Source: FEN-1297 sp046706945 | GTDB taxonomy: Bacteria > Bacteroidota > Ignavibacteria > Ignavibacteriales > Ignavibacteriaceae | Assembly: GCA_046706945.1 (NCBI GenBank) | Contig: JBJKOY010000127.1 | Span: 1 to 61,961, forward strand | Direction: 5' to 3' | DNA length: 61,961 bases | Shown: one piece after another, positions 8,361-17,326 of the stretch | Layout: every line of letters starts with the position of its first letter | How positions within the stretch are numbered: the first letter of the stretch is position 1 | Notes under the pieces: generated by a model | Database searches by the model: none | What the model was told of the DNA's origin: nothing | Seen by the model: the letters and a program-made list of their open reading frames with translations, nothing else | Made by a program: the position numbers and the translations under genes

Positions 8361-9278
8361 ATGAAAACTTTATTGAAATTATTCTTATTATTATCATTAA
8401 TGGCAGCGGTATCCGGATGCGGCAAATCAAGCGGCACTCAATTCGGTACTCCTCAATATATTTCTTCGATCAATAAATGGCATAATCAGCGCATTAAAGG
8501 TTTGAAAATGAACAACGGCTGGCTGAATCTTGCAGGCTTGTTCTGGCTGAAGGAAGGTGAAAATAAAATAGGCTGCTCGGAAGATAACGATATAGTTTTT
8601 CCAAAAGGCCTGGCTCCCGCTCATATCGGAACTGTAACATTAAAAGACGGGATTGCAACATTTCATGCTTACCCGGGCGCGGGTGTTACTTGTAAAGGCA
8701 GACCCGTTGAAGATATCGTGATGGAAAGCGATATGACGGATAATCCGACGGTGCTTGCGGCAGATTCGCTAAGATGGTTTGTTATAAAAAGAGAAAATAA
8801 AACCGGCATCCGGCTCAGGAACCTCGACGCGCCCTTGGTAAAAAACTTTAAGGGAATAGATACTTTTCCCGTTAACGAACGCTGGAAAATAACCGCCAAA
8901 TTCGTCCCGTACAAGCCGCATAAAATAATCTCGATATCAAGTATTATAGGCACTGTTGAAAGGGATACCGTTGAGGGCTCTCTTGTTTTTAAGTTTCGCG
9001 GCAAAACTTACAGCCTGGATCCGGTTGACGATAGCGGCCGGCTGTTTATTATTTTTGCCGACCAGACAAGCGGGGATGAAACGTACGGGGCAGGCAGATT
9101 CTTGTATGCAGATAAACCCGACTCCGCCGGAAACGTCGTACTCGACTTTAACAAAGCAAATAACCCGCCCTGCGCTTTTACTCCGTATGCCACTTGTCCC
9201 CTACCGCCTAAAGAAAATTACCTTAACTTAAGGGTAACGGCGGGAGAAAAAAAATACGGAAGCGGTCATCATACATAA
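8361..9278 (+). CDS. DUF1684 lipoprotein
   Basis: A 305-residue protein starting at the ATG at 8361. This start gives a clean lipoprotein signal (hydrophobic core, then VSGC with Cys at residue 20), whereas the longer frame from the TTG at 8328 puts extra residues in front of it. The body carries DUF1684 hallmarks: WLNLAGLFWLKEG, DETYGAGRF and the C-terminal block NPPCAFTPYATCPLPP. The family is widespread in Bacteroidota as a lipoprotein of unknown function. The FTPYATCPLPP region is the most conserved and contains two cysteines. It is flanked by DinB-fold genes, but a joint role is not evident. Confidence 0.85.
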   Translation: MKTLLKLFLLLSLMAAVSGCGKSSGTQFGTPQYISSINKWHNQRIKGLKMNNGWLNLAGLFWLKEGENKIGCSEDNDIVFPKGLAPAHIGTVTLKDGIATFHAYPGAGVTCKGRPVEDIVMESDMTDNPTVLAADSLRWFVIKRENKTGIRLRNLDAPLVKNFKGIDTFPVNERWKITAKFVPYKPHKIISISSIIGTVERDTVEGSLVFKFRGKTYSLDPVDDSGRLFIIFADQTSGDETYGAGRFLYADKPDSAGNVVLDFNKANNPPCAFTPYATCPLPPKENYLNLRVTAGEKKYGSGHHT

Positions 9279-9324
9279 TTTTAAATTATTAACTACGATA
9301 CTATTATACTAAGGAGAATGCAGT

Positions 9325-9798
9325 ATGGGAAGGTTTTCGGAACAATATTCGGAATACATAGAACTCACCGAGACAAATTTAAGAGACATGACGGACGATT
9401 TTGCCGATACGCCGTATGCCCCGGGTAAATGGCTGAGGAAAGAAGTCCTGGGTCATTTAATAGATTCCGCGGTAAACAACCACACCCGCTTCGTTACTGC
9501 GCAATTTTCAAACGAACTCGTATTTAAATCTTACGACCAAAACCTTTGGGTCGCATCGCAAAATTATAAAGAAGAAATGTGGCAGGATTTAATTACTTTG
9601 TGGGCCACTTACAACAGACATATAGTGCATATTATAGATTCCATTCCGGAAGACATTTTAACGGAACCCCGGGAGGTTCATAATTTAAACGAGATTTGTT
9701 TTGAAAAACCTGCCCCCGACGAACCGGTATCCCTGGAATATCTTATTAACGATTATTTCGAACACATGCAGCATCACCTGATGCAGATATTTACTTAA
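9325..9798 (+). CDS. DinB-family protein
   Basis: A 157-residue four-helix protein of the DinB_2 type. Candidate metal ligands are the His in GHLIDSAVNNHTRF and those of EHMQHHLMQIF near the C-terminus. Such proteins are usually thiol transferases or metal-dependent hydrolases of unknown substrate. The ribosome-binding site AAGGAG lies 8 bases before the ATG. The stop codon is followed, in the same frame, by a remnant of a VOC-superfamily gene (9799-9891). Confidence 0.8.
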   Translation: MGRFSEQYSEYIELTETNLRDMTDDFADTPYAPGKWLRKEVLGHLIDSAVNNHTRFVTAQFSNELVFKSYDQNLWVASQNYKEEMWQDLITLWATYNRHIVHIIDSIPEDILTEPREVHNLNEICFEKPAPDEPVSLEYLINDYFEHMQHHLMQIFT

Positions 9799-9891
9799 TT
9801 ACTTTACGCGGTTGGAAATAAAGACAAAGGCATAACGTTTGCCGACCCGGACGGATGGAGAATAGTATTGATGAATACTAAAGGCATCTGA
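9799..9891 (+). pseudogene. remnant of a VOC-superfamily (glyoxalase-fold) gene, C-terminal end only
   Basis: Directly after the DinB stop codon, and in the same frame, 30 codons read LLYAVGNKDKGITFADPDG then WRIVLMNTKGI and a TGA. The GITFADPDGWRIVLMN block is the typical last strand of VOC-fold (glyoxalase/dioxygenase-like) proteins. The rest of such a domain is absent upstream. It has no start codon of its own. The simplest reading is a decayed or deleted VOC gene whose 3' end now abuts the DinB gene. Read-through of the DinB stop would give a DinB-VOC tail fusion, but nothing suggests that it happens. Confidence 0.7.
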
Positions 9892-9927
9892 AGATTTATT
9901 TTTTTCGCCGCCTTCGGGAGCGCGGCA

Positions 9928-11406
9928 TCAGACCGTTCCGGCAATTCTCCGAAAATGGAAGCCGTACACGGCAAAAGTCATTGCCAGGTTGAATTTTTTA
10001 GGATATTTGAAAATACTTACAACAAAAAGCTTCCAGAAGTACCTCTTCCCTTTTCCGGTCAATCCGATTTTCCACAAGATCTTAACGAACGCTTTCAAAT
10101 CGTTGAATGTAACTTCGGCCGATTTCCACGCGGGAATTTCGTATTCGTTTAGAAATTTTTTCATCCTTTCATAGTAAGCCTTGGGGGAATATATAGTGTG
10201 CAGTATTTTGCTGTAGCCTCTTATCAAATCGCTGTACCGCATTTTAGGAATGAAATTAATCGTGCCGTCCATATTGTCACCCGCGAAAGTTTCAAGCAGA
10301 CGGTTCTCTGATTTAAGTCTTTTAAACAACTTTGTTCCCGTCGGCGCATTCAGCAGACCTACCATCGCTGAAACTATACCGCTTTTCTGAATTAATTTTA
10401 TTTGTTCTTCGAAAATACCGGGACCGTCGTTGTCGAACCCTACTATAAACCCTCCCGATACTATCAATCCGCTTTGCTGTAATTTATTAATAGAGTTAAC
10501 CGTATCCCTCTTCAAATTCTGGCTTTTGCCGCACTCGGCAAGGCTTTCTACGCTGGGCGATTCGATGCCTACAAAAACATTTGCTACTCCCGCCTCAACC
10601 GTCATTCTCAGAAGCTCATCGTCGTCGGCCAGGTTAATCGATACTTCTGTTATAAAATAAAACGGATACTTCCTCTCTTTAGACCATTTAATTAACGCCG
10701 GAAGAATTTCGTTTTTTAGTTTTCTTTTATTTCCTATAAAATTATCGTCTACCAGCGATATGCCTCCCCGCCATCCCGAATCGTAAAGCACGTTCAGTTC
10801 GTTTATAAACTGCTCTTTGCTTTTTGTCCGCGGACGCCGCCCGTTCAACATCGTTATGCTGCAAAACTCGCAGTCGTAAGGGCATCCCCTCGAGTACTGA
10901 AGGCTCATAACGGCATATTTTTTCTTTTCCAACAGTTCCCACATGGGTACCGGGGCCGACGAGATATCTGGAAAGGTATCCGTACTGTAAACATGCTTGG
11001 GGCTGCCGTTCTCAAGGTCATTCAGGAACATCGGAAGAGTAATTTCGGCTTCGTTCAACACGAAATAATCCACGCCTAAAAAATCTTTATACTGTGTTGT
11101 GCTTAAAGGTCCGCCCGCCACTACCTTAACGCCGCATTTGTTGCAGCGCTTGACAACGTCTTTGAAAGATTTCTGCTGAACGTTCATGCCGCCTAAAAAA
11201 ACATAATCGGCCCATAAGATATCCTTGTCCTTCAGCTCGGATACGTTCATGTCGATTAATTTCTTTTCCCAGTCGGTGGGCAGCAGCGCTGCAACCGTAA
11301 GCAGACCGAGCGGAGGCTCGGCCGATTTTTTGGAAACGAAAGACAAAGCTTCCTTGAAGCTCCAAAAGGTGGAAGGAATTTCGGGATTTACCAGCAATAT
11401 TTTCAT
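9928..11406 (-). CDS. B12-binding-domain radical SAM protein with DUF4070-type C-terminus
   Basis: A 492-residue protein with an N-terminal cobalamin-binding Rossmann-like domain (about 1-140; ends near LNEAEITLP), a radical SAM barrel with the CPYDCEFC cluster motif (Cys175, 179, 182) and a C-terminal helical region resembling DUF4070 (about 360-492). Related enzymes include methyltransferases that modify unactivated carbons, such as the hopanoid 2-methylase HpnP. The DxHxxG cobalamin-ligand signature is not evident, so base-off binding is likely. No hopanoid or bacteriochlorophyll genes lie nearby, so the substrate is unknown. It stands alone, convergent with the DinB/VOC remnant and divergent from the histidine kinase. 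Confidence 0.85.
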   Translation of the reverse strand: MKILLVNPEIPSTFWSFKEALSFVSKKSAEPPLGLLTVAALLPTDWEKKLIDMNVSELKDKDILWADYVFLGGMNVQQKSFKDVVKRCNKCGVKVVAGGPLSTTQYKDFLGVDYFVLNEAEITLPMFLNDLENGSPKHVYSTDTFPDISSAPVPMWELLEKKKYAVMSLQYSRGCPYDCEFCSITMLNGRRPRTKSKEQFINELNVLYDSGWRGGISLVDDNFIGNKRKLKNEILPALIKWSKERKYPFYFITEVSINLADDDELLRMTVEAGVANVFVGIESPSVESLAECGKSQNLKRDTVNSINKLQQSGLIVSGGFIVGFDNDGPGIFEEQIKLIQKSGIVSAMVGLLNAPTGTKLFKRLKSENRLLETFAGDNMDGTINFIPKMRYSDLIRGYSKILHTIYSPKAYYERMKKFLNEYEIPAWKSAEVTFNDLKAFVKILWKIGLTGKGKRYFWKLFVVSIFKYPKKFNLAMTFAVYGFHFRRIAGTV

Positions 11407-11621
11407 TTTTTTCTCTGCCTTTAACTTGAATAATAAACCTGCAATAACGGGACAATCAGCAAGGCCAAGTTACGCCTGCGGTTTGACAATTTTAAGACGG
11501 CGAATGTAAAAGAAATGTAAAAGTTTATTTTAGCGGTTTGTGGTTCTCATATTAATGTTTGATATTTCCGTACGTTTATTTCGATTTGCTTCGCTGAAAT
11601 AACGGGAAAAGGGAAACTTAT

Positions 11622-12599
11622 ATGAAAAAAAGACATGCCTTTATTTACCACATTTCGGTATTCGTCGTTGCCCAGCTTTTTTGGCTCATGCTGTTGGGAT
11701 TGTGGATTTACTGGTACGTATCGAATTACATAATATTTCAAAAGGTCGGGAACAAGCTTGCGCCGCAGATCATATACGACGGGACAAACGTAATAGCCCT
11801 GGTGGGGGGTATAATTTTGCTCGTAGCGATATCGTTTTCAATGTCGCTTATTTTCAGGTACTTGAGCGTCCAGCTTAAACTCACCAGCCTTTACGACAAC
11901 TTTATCGCCAGCATTACGCACGAGCTTAAGTCTCCTTTATCTTCAATTCAATTATACCTGGAGACGTTAAATTCGAGGGAAGTGCCTGCCGCAAAACAAA
12001 AGGAATTTATAAACCTGATGATGAAAGACGCCGTTCGGTTAAAAAGCCTTATCAATTCAATACTTGAAATATCGGTAATCGAACAAAAAAAGCTCGTACA
12101 CAATTTCCTTAGATACAACGCCGGGTCCGCATTAAAATCAATACTTAAAGAATCCTTCGAACAATTCAACCTTCCTGAAAATTCGGTTTCGCTTGACTGC
12201 AATGCCGACTGCGACTGTCTTTTGGATAAAAACTCGATGAAAATAGTCTTCGATAATCTTACCGATAACGCCGTCAAGTATTCGACATTCGATCTAAAAA
12301 TTACCGTTTCCGTCGAATGCACGGACAGAAAGATAGTAATACTATTCGGGGATAAAGGAATCGGCATTCCGGTAGCAGAACAGAAAAAGATATTCAACAA
12401 GTTTTACAGAATATACAACAACAACATTCCAAGCGTCAAAGGCACCGGACTGGGTTTGTACCGGGTTAAGGAAATTATTAAAAGCCATTCCGGCAGAATT
12501 ACCGCGTTCAGCGAAGGAATAAACAAGGGAACGATTTTCCGGATTGAACTACCCGTTTACCGGGACTCCTCGAAAAAATTTTTTAAACACAATGCGTAA
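11622..12599 (+). CDS. membrane sensor histidine kinase
   Basis: A 325-residue protein with two transmembrane segments (about 12-34 and 55-78) enclosing a short extracytoplasmic loop of about 20 residues, then a HisKA dimerisation helix with phospho-acceptor His100 (SITHELKSPLSS). The ATPase domain shows N box DNLTDNAVKYS, G1 box GDKGIGIP and G2 box GTGLGLYRV. There is no HAMP or PAS domain. With so small an outer loop it probably senses a membrane or intramembrane signal, or a partner protein. It lies 12 bases before its cognate response regulator. Confidence 0.92.
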   Translation: MKKRHAFIYHISVFVVAQLFWLMLLGLWIYWYVSNYIIFQKVGNKLAPQIIYDGTNVIALVGGIILLVAISFSMSLIFRYLSVQLKLTSLYDNFIASITHELKSPLSSIQLYLETLNSREVPAAKQKEFINLMMKDAVRLKSLINSILEISVIEQKKLVHNFLRYNAGSALKSILKESFEQFNLPENSVSLDCNADCDCLLDKNSMKIVFDNLTDNAVKYSTFDLKITVSVECTDRKIVILFGDKGIGIPVAEQKKIFNKFYRIYNNNIPSVKGTGLGLYRVKEIIKSHSGRITAFSEGINKGTIFRIELPVYRDSSKKFFKHNA

Positions 12600-12611
12600 A
12601 CAAGGTAAAAA

Positions 12612-13319
12612 ATGAGCGATAAAAACCGTAAAGAAAAAATACTGCTTGTCGAGGACGAAGAAACCCTGGCCATCGGCCTGGAATATAACCTGACCGAAGA
12701 GGGATATGAAGTAGATTGGGCTAAAGACGGGAGACAGGCGGTCGATTTTTTTAATTCGTCGAATTACGACCTGATCATCCTTGATATAATGCTGCCGTAT
12801 TTTAACGGTTTTGAAATTGCGGAAAAGGTGCGCGCGAAATTTCCGCAAATGCCTATATTAATGTTAACGGCAAGGACAAAAGCCGACGACAAGGTAAAAG
12901 GCCTGGAATTGGGCGCCGACGATTATATGACCAAACCGTTCCATCTTCAGGAACTTTTATTAAGAGTAAAAGGAATGCTTAAAAGAAAGAACTGGTACCG
13001 CAGCGTTACCGCTTCCGAGCCGGTATTTAAGTTCGGGAATTATGAAATTAATTTCCAGAACCTTACATGCAAAAAAGGCAAAACCGAATTCCGCCTGACG
13101 GCATACGAAGCAATGGTTCTGAAATACATGACCGACAATAAGAATAAGGTAATCTCGAGAAAGGAACTGCTAGAAAAAGTATGGCATCTGAACCCGGAAA
13201 TAGAAACAAGAACGGTGGATAACTTTATTGCGCGTCTGAGAAAATATTTCGAGAACGATCCCGCCAATCCGGAACATTTATTAAGCGTCAGGGGAGCCGG
13301 TTATATGTTTACCGAATAA
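12612..13319 (+). CDS. OmpR/PhoB-family response regulator
   Basis: A 235-residue regulator. The receiver domain (about 8-122) has the acidic pocket EDEE, phospho-acceptor Asp58 in LDIM, the conserved Thr in MLTART and the Lys in MTKPF. A winged-helix DNA-binding domain of the OmpR type follows (about 140-235; ends SVRGAGYMF). It is the output partner of the kinase 12 bases upstream. The target genes cannot be deduced. The next genes are on the opposite strand. Confidence 0.94.
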   Translation: MSDKNRKEKILLVEDEETLAIGLEYNLTEEGYEVDWAKDGRQAVDFFNSSNYDLIILDIMLPYFNGFEIAEKVRAKFPQMPILMLTARTKADDKVKGLELGADDYMTKPFHLQELLLRVKGMLKRKNWYRSVTASEPVFKFGNYEINFQNLTCKKGKTEFRLTAYEAMVLKYMTDNKNKVISRKELLEKVWHLNPEIETRTVDNFIARLRKYFENDPANPEHLLSVRGAGYMFTE

Positions 13320-13363
13320 TTACGGTTGTCTCAGGCGTGATAACCCATGCAGACGGCCGTACG

Positions 13364-13909
13364 CTATTTTAGAATTTCCTTAAACGCCTTTTCAAATTTT
13401 TCAACTTTCGGCGCAATTACAAATGCACAGTATCCCTGGTTCGGATTTTTTTCAAAATAATCCTGATGATAATCTTCCGCTTTGTAAAAATTTTTCAAAG
13501 GCGATATTTCGGTAACCACGGGATCTTTCCATGCCCCGGATTTATTCAGTTCGGCCTTGTATCTTTCCGCTTTTTCTTTCTGCACGTTATCGTGATAAAA
13601 TATTACCGAACGGTACTGTGTACCCGTATCGTTTCCCTGCCTGTTTAATGTTGTGGGATCGTGAGTTCTCCAAAATATTTTCAGCAATTCGTCGAACGAT
13701 ATTTCTCCGGGATCAAAAACAATACGGCATACCTCCGCATGCCCCGTCTTGCCCCGGCACACCGTTTCGTAAGAAGGATCCGGGACTTTGCCTCCCGAAT
13801 AACCGGATAATACTTCTTTGACCCCCTTTATTCTTTTAAATACGGCTTCCGTGCACCAGAAGCACCCCGACCCGAAAGTCGCCGCAGATAATTCATTAGT
13901 ATTTGCCAT
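13364..13909 (-). CDS. msrA: peptide-methionine (S)-S-oxide reductase MsrA
   Basis: A 181-residue enzyme that reduces the S-epimer of methionine sulfoxide in proteins and free methionine. The catalytic motif GCFWC is at residues 15-19 (nucleophile Cys16). Further family blocks are GYSGG, GHAEVCR and YHQDYFEKNPNQGYC. There is no signal peptide, so it is cytosolic. It is the last of three tightly spaced minus-strand genes (7 bases after the GT39 gene, which is 9 bases after the oxidoreductase), probably one operon, though the three functions are not obviously linked. Confidence 0.95.
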   Translation of the reverse strand: MANTNELSAATFGSGCFWCTEAVFKRIKGVKEVLSGYSGGKVPDPSYETVCRGKTGHAEVCRIVFDPGEISFDELLKIFWRTHDPTTLNRQGNDTGTQYRSVIFYHDNVQKEKAERYKAELNKSGAWKDPVVTEISPLKNFYKAEDYHQDYFEKNPNQGYCAFVIAPKVEKFEKAFKEILK

Positions 13910-13916
13910 AATAATT

Positions 13917-15470
13917 TTATTCGTAATGTTTAACTTTGGTCCAAATTTCGCCGAGAGGATATTTTAATCCGCTGCAGATATATACCGGTAAATCGGTCTC
14001 GTAAGGCATCGCATATTCACTGAGTATTATTCCGGCTGTTTTCACGGAATCGCATGATTTTAAATGGTCTTCCTTACTTCCGCCCAAAACAATTATTACG
14101 GGGTCGTGAATATTTTTTCCGTACCCCCAGAGCCAATAATTATTATGACCCGAAATTACCCGCGGGAGACCGTACAGGTCCTTGTAATATTCCATTGCGC
14201 CGGCTTCTCCGTAATTCATAGCAAAAATAACGGCTCTTTGCTTTTCTTCAGGCGAGAGCGAACGGTATACGTTTGCCACGGCAGCTGCCATGTTCTTCCA
14301 GCCGAACATGTCAGCGTAAAACTGAGGAAGCTGCTCAAGTTTTTTATTTTCGCTGGACTGCGGTTTAATTCCTAATTTTTCGGAATAAGAGATATAAGCT
14401 TTTACCGGCAATACAGGCAGCGCCATAGGGATGAATAAAATCCCCGTTATCGCGATAACGGCCGGCAACGCGAATTTCAGCCATCTTAAAGAACGCGCTC
14501 CGGTCCATTTTTCAAAAATGACGCCGCCGCCGGCAAACAGCATCGGGATTTCAGGGGCGAGGTACTCGGATTTACTGTGCCCGTTTATCAAAAGAATTAA
14601 TAACGAAACTAAGAACATATATCCCAGCAGTCTGTATCGCTTACCGTCCCTGTCAAAAAAGAAATAATATAATCCGGCCGGCCAGATAAAAATATTAACC
14701 GGATTTAGAATGACAAATAAGCCTGTTAAAAATGTAACGGCATTAAGCGATGAATATTTCTCCGCTGTTGCATTTCTTATAAATTCAAGATGCGCCCAAT
14801 TATGGGTCATGTTCCAGATAATAAACGGGCTGAATATTATAAGAGCGATTATACCTGCGATGTACGGCCATTTTGTTTTTAAATATATCCTCTGCCTCGT
14901 AAATACCAAGCCGAGGAACGTTCCGAAACCCAGCCATAAAAAGCCGACTTTGTTCAGTAACCCTATGCCGAAAACAACACCTAGCCAGATCCAAAGAATA
15001 TTCTTTTTTTCGAGGATTATTTTTATAAGGATAAATGCCGTTAGTGCGGAAAGCAGCCAGTCGAACGTATTCATTGAATAAATAGTATTCACGCCGAGAA
15101 AAATAGGAGCCGCAACAAGAGACAGGCAGGCAAAAACAATTGCCGTACTGCCTCCGTTCAATTTCTTCGCAATTAAACCCGTTATATACACCGTAAGAGC
15201 CGAAGAGACTGCAGGTATTAGTCTAATTGCAAACAAAGAATCACCGAATAAAAACCGGCTGACTGCCAATATATAAATTGAGAAAGGCGGTTGATCGACA
15301 TATCCGGCAGCCAGTCTCTTGCTGCAGGCGATATAATAAAATTCGTCCCTGAAGATTCCGTAATTGGCAAACGCATTAGAATACAGATGCAGCAGAAGAT
15401 CGATTAAAGCAAACAGCAATATAATCCGCATTCCCGCGTCGAGTTTCTTTGCGCCGGCTTCTATTTTCAT
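13917..15470 (-). CDS. glycosyltransferase family 39 (ArnT/PMT-like) membrane protein
   Basis: A 517-residue multi-pass membrane protein. The first loop carries the acidic motif of polyprenyl-phosphate-sugar transferases (YGIFRDEFYYIACSKRL ... GYVDQPPF), and about ten hydrophobic helices follow, then a soluble C-terminal domain (about 345-517). Such enzymes transfer a sugar from a lipid carrier to a protein or lipid A on the outer face of the inner membrane. The acceptor is unknown. It is in the middle of the probable operon with the oxidoreductase upstream and msrA downstream. Confidence 0.85.
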   Translation of the reverse strand: MKIEAGAKKLDAGMRIILLFALIDLLLHLYSNAFANYGIFRDEFYYIACSKRLAAGYVDQPPFSIYILAVSRFLFGDSLFAIRLIPAVSSALTVYITGLIAKKLNGGSTAIVFACLSLVAAPIFLGVNTIYSMNTFDWLLSALTAFILIKIILEKKNILWIWLGVVFGIGLLNKVGFLWLGFGTFLGLVFTRQRIYLKTKWPYIAGIIALIIFSPFIIWNMTHNWAHLEFIRNATAEKYSSLNAVTFLTGLFVILNPVNIFIWPAGLYYFFFDRDGKRYRLLGYMFLVSLLILLINGHSKSEYLAPEIPMLFAGGGVIFEKWTGARSLRWLKFALPAVIAITGILFIPMALPVLPVKAYISYSEKLGIKPQSSENKKLEQLPQFYADMFGWKNMAAAVANVYRSLSPEEKQRAVIFAMNYGEAGAMEYYKDLYGLPRVISGHNNYWLWGYGKNIHDPVIIVLGGSKEDHLKSCDSVKTAGIILSEYAMPYETDLPVYICSGLKYPLGEIWTKVKHYE

Positions 15471-15479
15471 ATGGTTAAA

Positions 15480-16121
15480 TTATTTTTTCAGCAGTTTAAA
15501 TGCATGAGACCAGCTGTTGTTCTTAAAGCCGTAATAAATCCACATCATTGCAAGCGTTTCAAGCCAGTATGACTGGGATAAATCACCCATGTCTATAACG
15601 CTCTTCCATCCCAATTCCTCCGCCAGCGAGGTTACCTTTTGTTTTGCCTCCGAATCGTTGCCTGCGATAAAAAGATCGGGATCCCCCTCTTCTCGTCCCG
15701 GTTTAATCATAATATAAGCACTTATTATGTTAAATGCTTTTACTACTTTTGTTTTCGGCAGCATTTTCTGTATCTGTTCGCCCCCGGAATTCCCGGGAGA
15801 TACAGCAATTTTCGGCGGAGGGCCCTGCGAAAAATCAAGGGGATTGGTAACATCGATCAAAATTTTGCCGGAGAAATTTTCTTTACCGGCAATTTTTATC
15901 GCGCCTTCCGTTCCTTCCCAGGAGGTTGCCAGAACAAGCAGCTCCCCGAATTTCGACGCTTCGGCCGGAGAGCCTGTAGAGGCTTTTTCCCCGGCCTGAT
16001 TTATCCAATCCTTTAATTTATCAACACTGCGGGTACCTATTTTTACTTCGTGACCGAGGCGAATAAAACCCAATCCAAGCTGCTGACCAACCGTTCCAGA
16101 ACCTATTATTCCTATTTTCAT
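15480..16121 (-). CDS. NADPH-dependent F420 reductase-like oxidoreductase
   Basis: A 213-residue protein with an N-terminal Rossmann dinucleotide-binding motif GIIGSGTVGQQLG (about 3-15) and the NPLDF block after the second beta unit, as in F420:NADP oxidoreductase-like proteins and their F420-independent relatives. NADP preference is suggested by the IGTRS stretch at the end of the second strand. No F420 biosynthesis gene is seen, so an F420-independent role is equally possible. First gene of a likely three-gene operon. Confidence 0.8.
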   Translation of the reverse strand: MKIGIIGSGTVGQQLGLGFIRLGHEVKIGTRSVDKLKDWINQAGEKASTGSPAEASKFGELLVLATSWEGTEGAIKIAGKENFSGKILIDVTNPLDFSQGPPPKIAVSPGNSGGEQIQKMLPKTKVVKAFNIISAYIMIKPGREEGDPDLFIAGNDSEAKQKVTSLAEELGWKSVIDMGDLSQSYWLETLAMMWIYYGFKNNSWSHAFKLLKK

Positions 16122-16308
16122 TTTCCGCTCCGTTATTTGTGGACTGCTATTTTAAGGAATATCGGAATAATAAATTGTGAGATACTGCCCAGTCCGAATT
16201 ATTTATAATAAAAATACTCTGCTTTTATTCTTTCCCGGGTTAAAAGCCGAAGTTAATATCGCTTCATGTTTCCAGTTTCCCTTATTATTATTAAACGGCT
16301 ATTACAAA

Positions 16309-17016
16309 TCATTTGCCTTTTGAAATGCCGCTTCCCCCGCTGAAATCGGTAGAGCCGAGTTCAATTTTTCCGAAATAATAAATATGTGAGCCTCCGTTTA
16401 AATCGGCATCGAGAGTTCCGTTCATATTTATAGTTGCCTGGCTCCCTCCGGATAGTTCGACTTTGGCATTGGTCGAAGAAAAATCTTTCATATGGAATTT
16501 ACTTCCGCCGGAACCGTCGATTTTTAAATTACCCCCGCTGCCGTTGAGCCCGGCACGGCTGCCGCCCGAAAGTTCCAGGGATACATTACCGCACTTTAAA
16601 TTACCGTCAAGTTGAGCTCCCCCGCTTAATTCGGTTGAAAATTTTTTCGACCCAATATCCATTTTTATATTTCCTTTTGCGCCGCCGCTCAGGTCAAGCC
16701 TGTTTAATTCGGGCATCTTTATATTGAATTCCACGCGGTGGTGATGTCCGAATCCGAAGAACGAACTACTTTTAAATCTTATTTTAAGAACATCCCCGCT
16801 TTGTTCGACATCGAGATCCTTAAGATCGTCTTTATTTCCCACAGCTTCAATGCTGTAGGAATCGGATTGCGTTACGTTCAGATACATTCCCGAACCTATT
16901 TCGATAGCCGTAAAATCTTTATTGCCGAAAGTCCGGCTGTCGCTGCCGAAAGCAGTTGAACTTAAGGAAATTAAAAGGAATACCGGCATAAATAAAAATA
17001 GCGATGACTTTTTCAT
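16309..17016 (-). CDS. head-GIN domain (DUF2807) putative adhesin-like protein
   Basis: A 235-residue protein with a signal peptide (about 1-24) and the repetitive right-handed beta architecture of DUF2807: NVTQSDSYSIEAVGN, then successive LSGG-, GSGGS- and NLNGGSH-type turns every 15-20 residues. The family is common and usually extracytoplasmic in Bacteroidota; function unknown, with similarity to bactofilin/adhesin-like sheets noted for the family. It is a lone gene. Confidence 0.85.
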   Translation of the reverse strand: MKKSSLFLFMPVFLLISLSSTAFGSDSRTFGNKDFTAIEIGSGMYLNVTQSDSYSIEAVGNKDDLKDLDVEQSGDVLKIRFKSSSFFGFGHHHRVEFNIKMPELNRLDLSGGAKGNIKMDIGSKKFSTELSGGAQLDGNLKCGNVSLELSGGSRAGLNGSGGNLKIDGSGGSKFHMKDFSSTNAKVELSGGSQATINMNGTLDADLNGGSHIYYFGKIELGSTDFSGGSGISKGK

Positions 17017-17326
17017 TTCCGCCTCATTTTATACTCATTTAATAATTTTGATTCTGGTAGAGAAATCAATAAACAAAATTGATAATAACCGTTTATTTTG
17101 ACCATTAATAAGCAAAATTAGTTGGGTAATTGCTATTTTTTTATCAATGAAATAATCCGGTCATCATTTTTAATTGAATTAGACAACTGGATATCCGCTG
17201 TGCGGATACGGTTGATTGGTTATGATCTCTTCCCCGGAGAGGGATCGAAGTGTAATTTTAACTGTAAAATGCCGAAGTAATTAAACTCCGGCGGAATAAA
17301 TAATGTTAATTGGAGGCCGCTTAGGT
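17017..17326. other. intergenic region, 310 bases
   Basis: AT-rich region between two minus-strand genes. The only structure seen is a perfect 7-base stem with a 3-base loop at 17192-17208 (TATCCGC/GCGGATA); it lacks a T run, so it is not called a terminator. The promoter of the DUF2807 gene should lie at the left side, but no box is clear. Confidence 0.4.

Noticed and set aside
17192..17208. Perfect 7-base hairpin as terminator of the chemoreceptor gene
   Set aside because: No T run follows on either strand.
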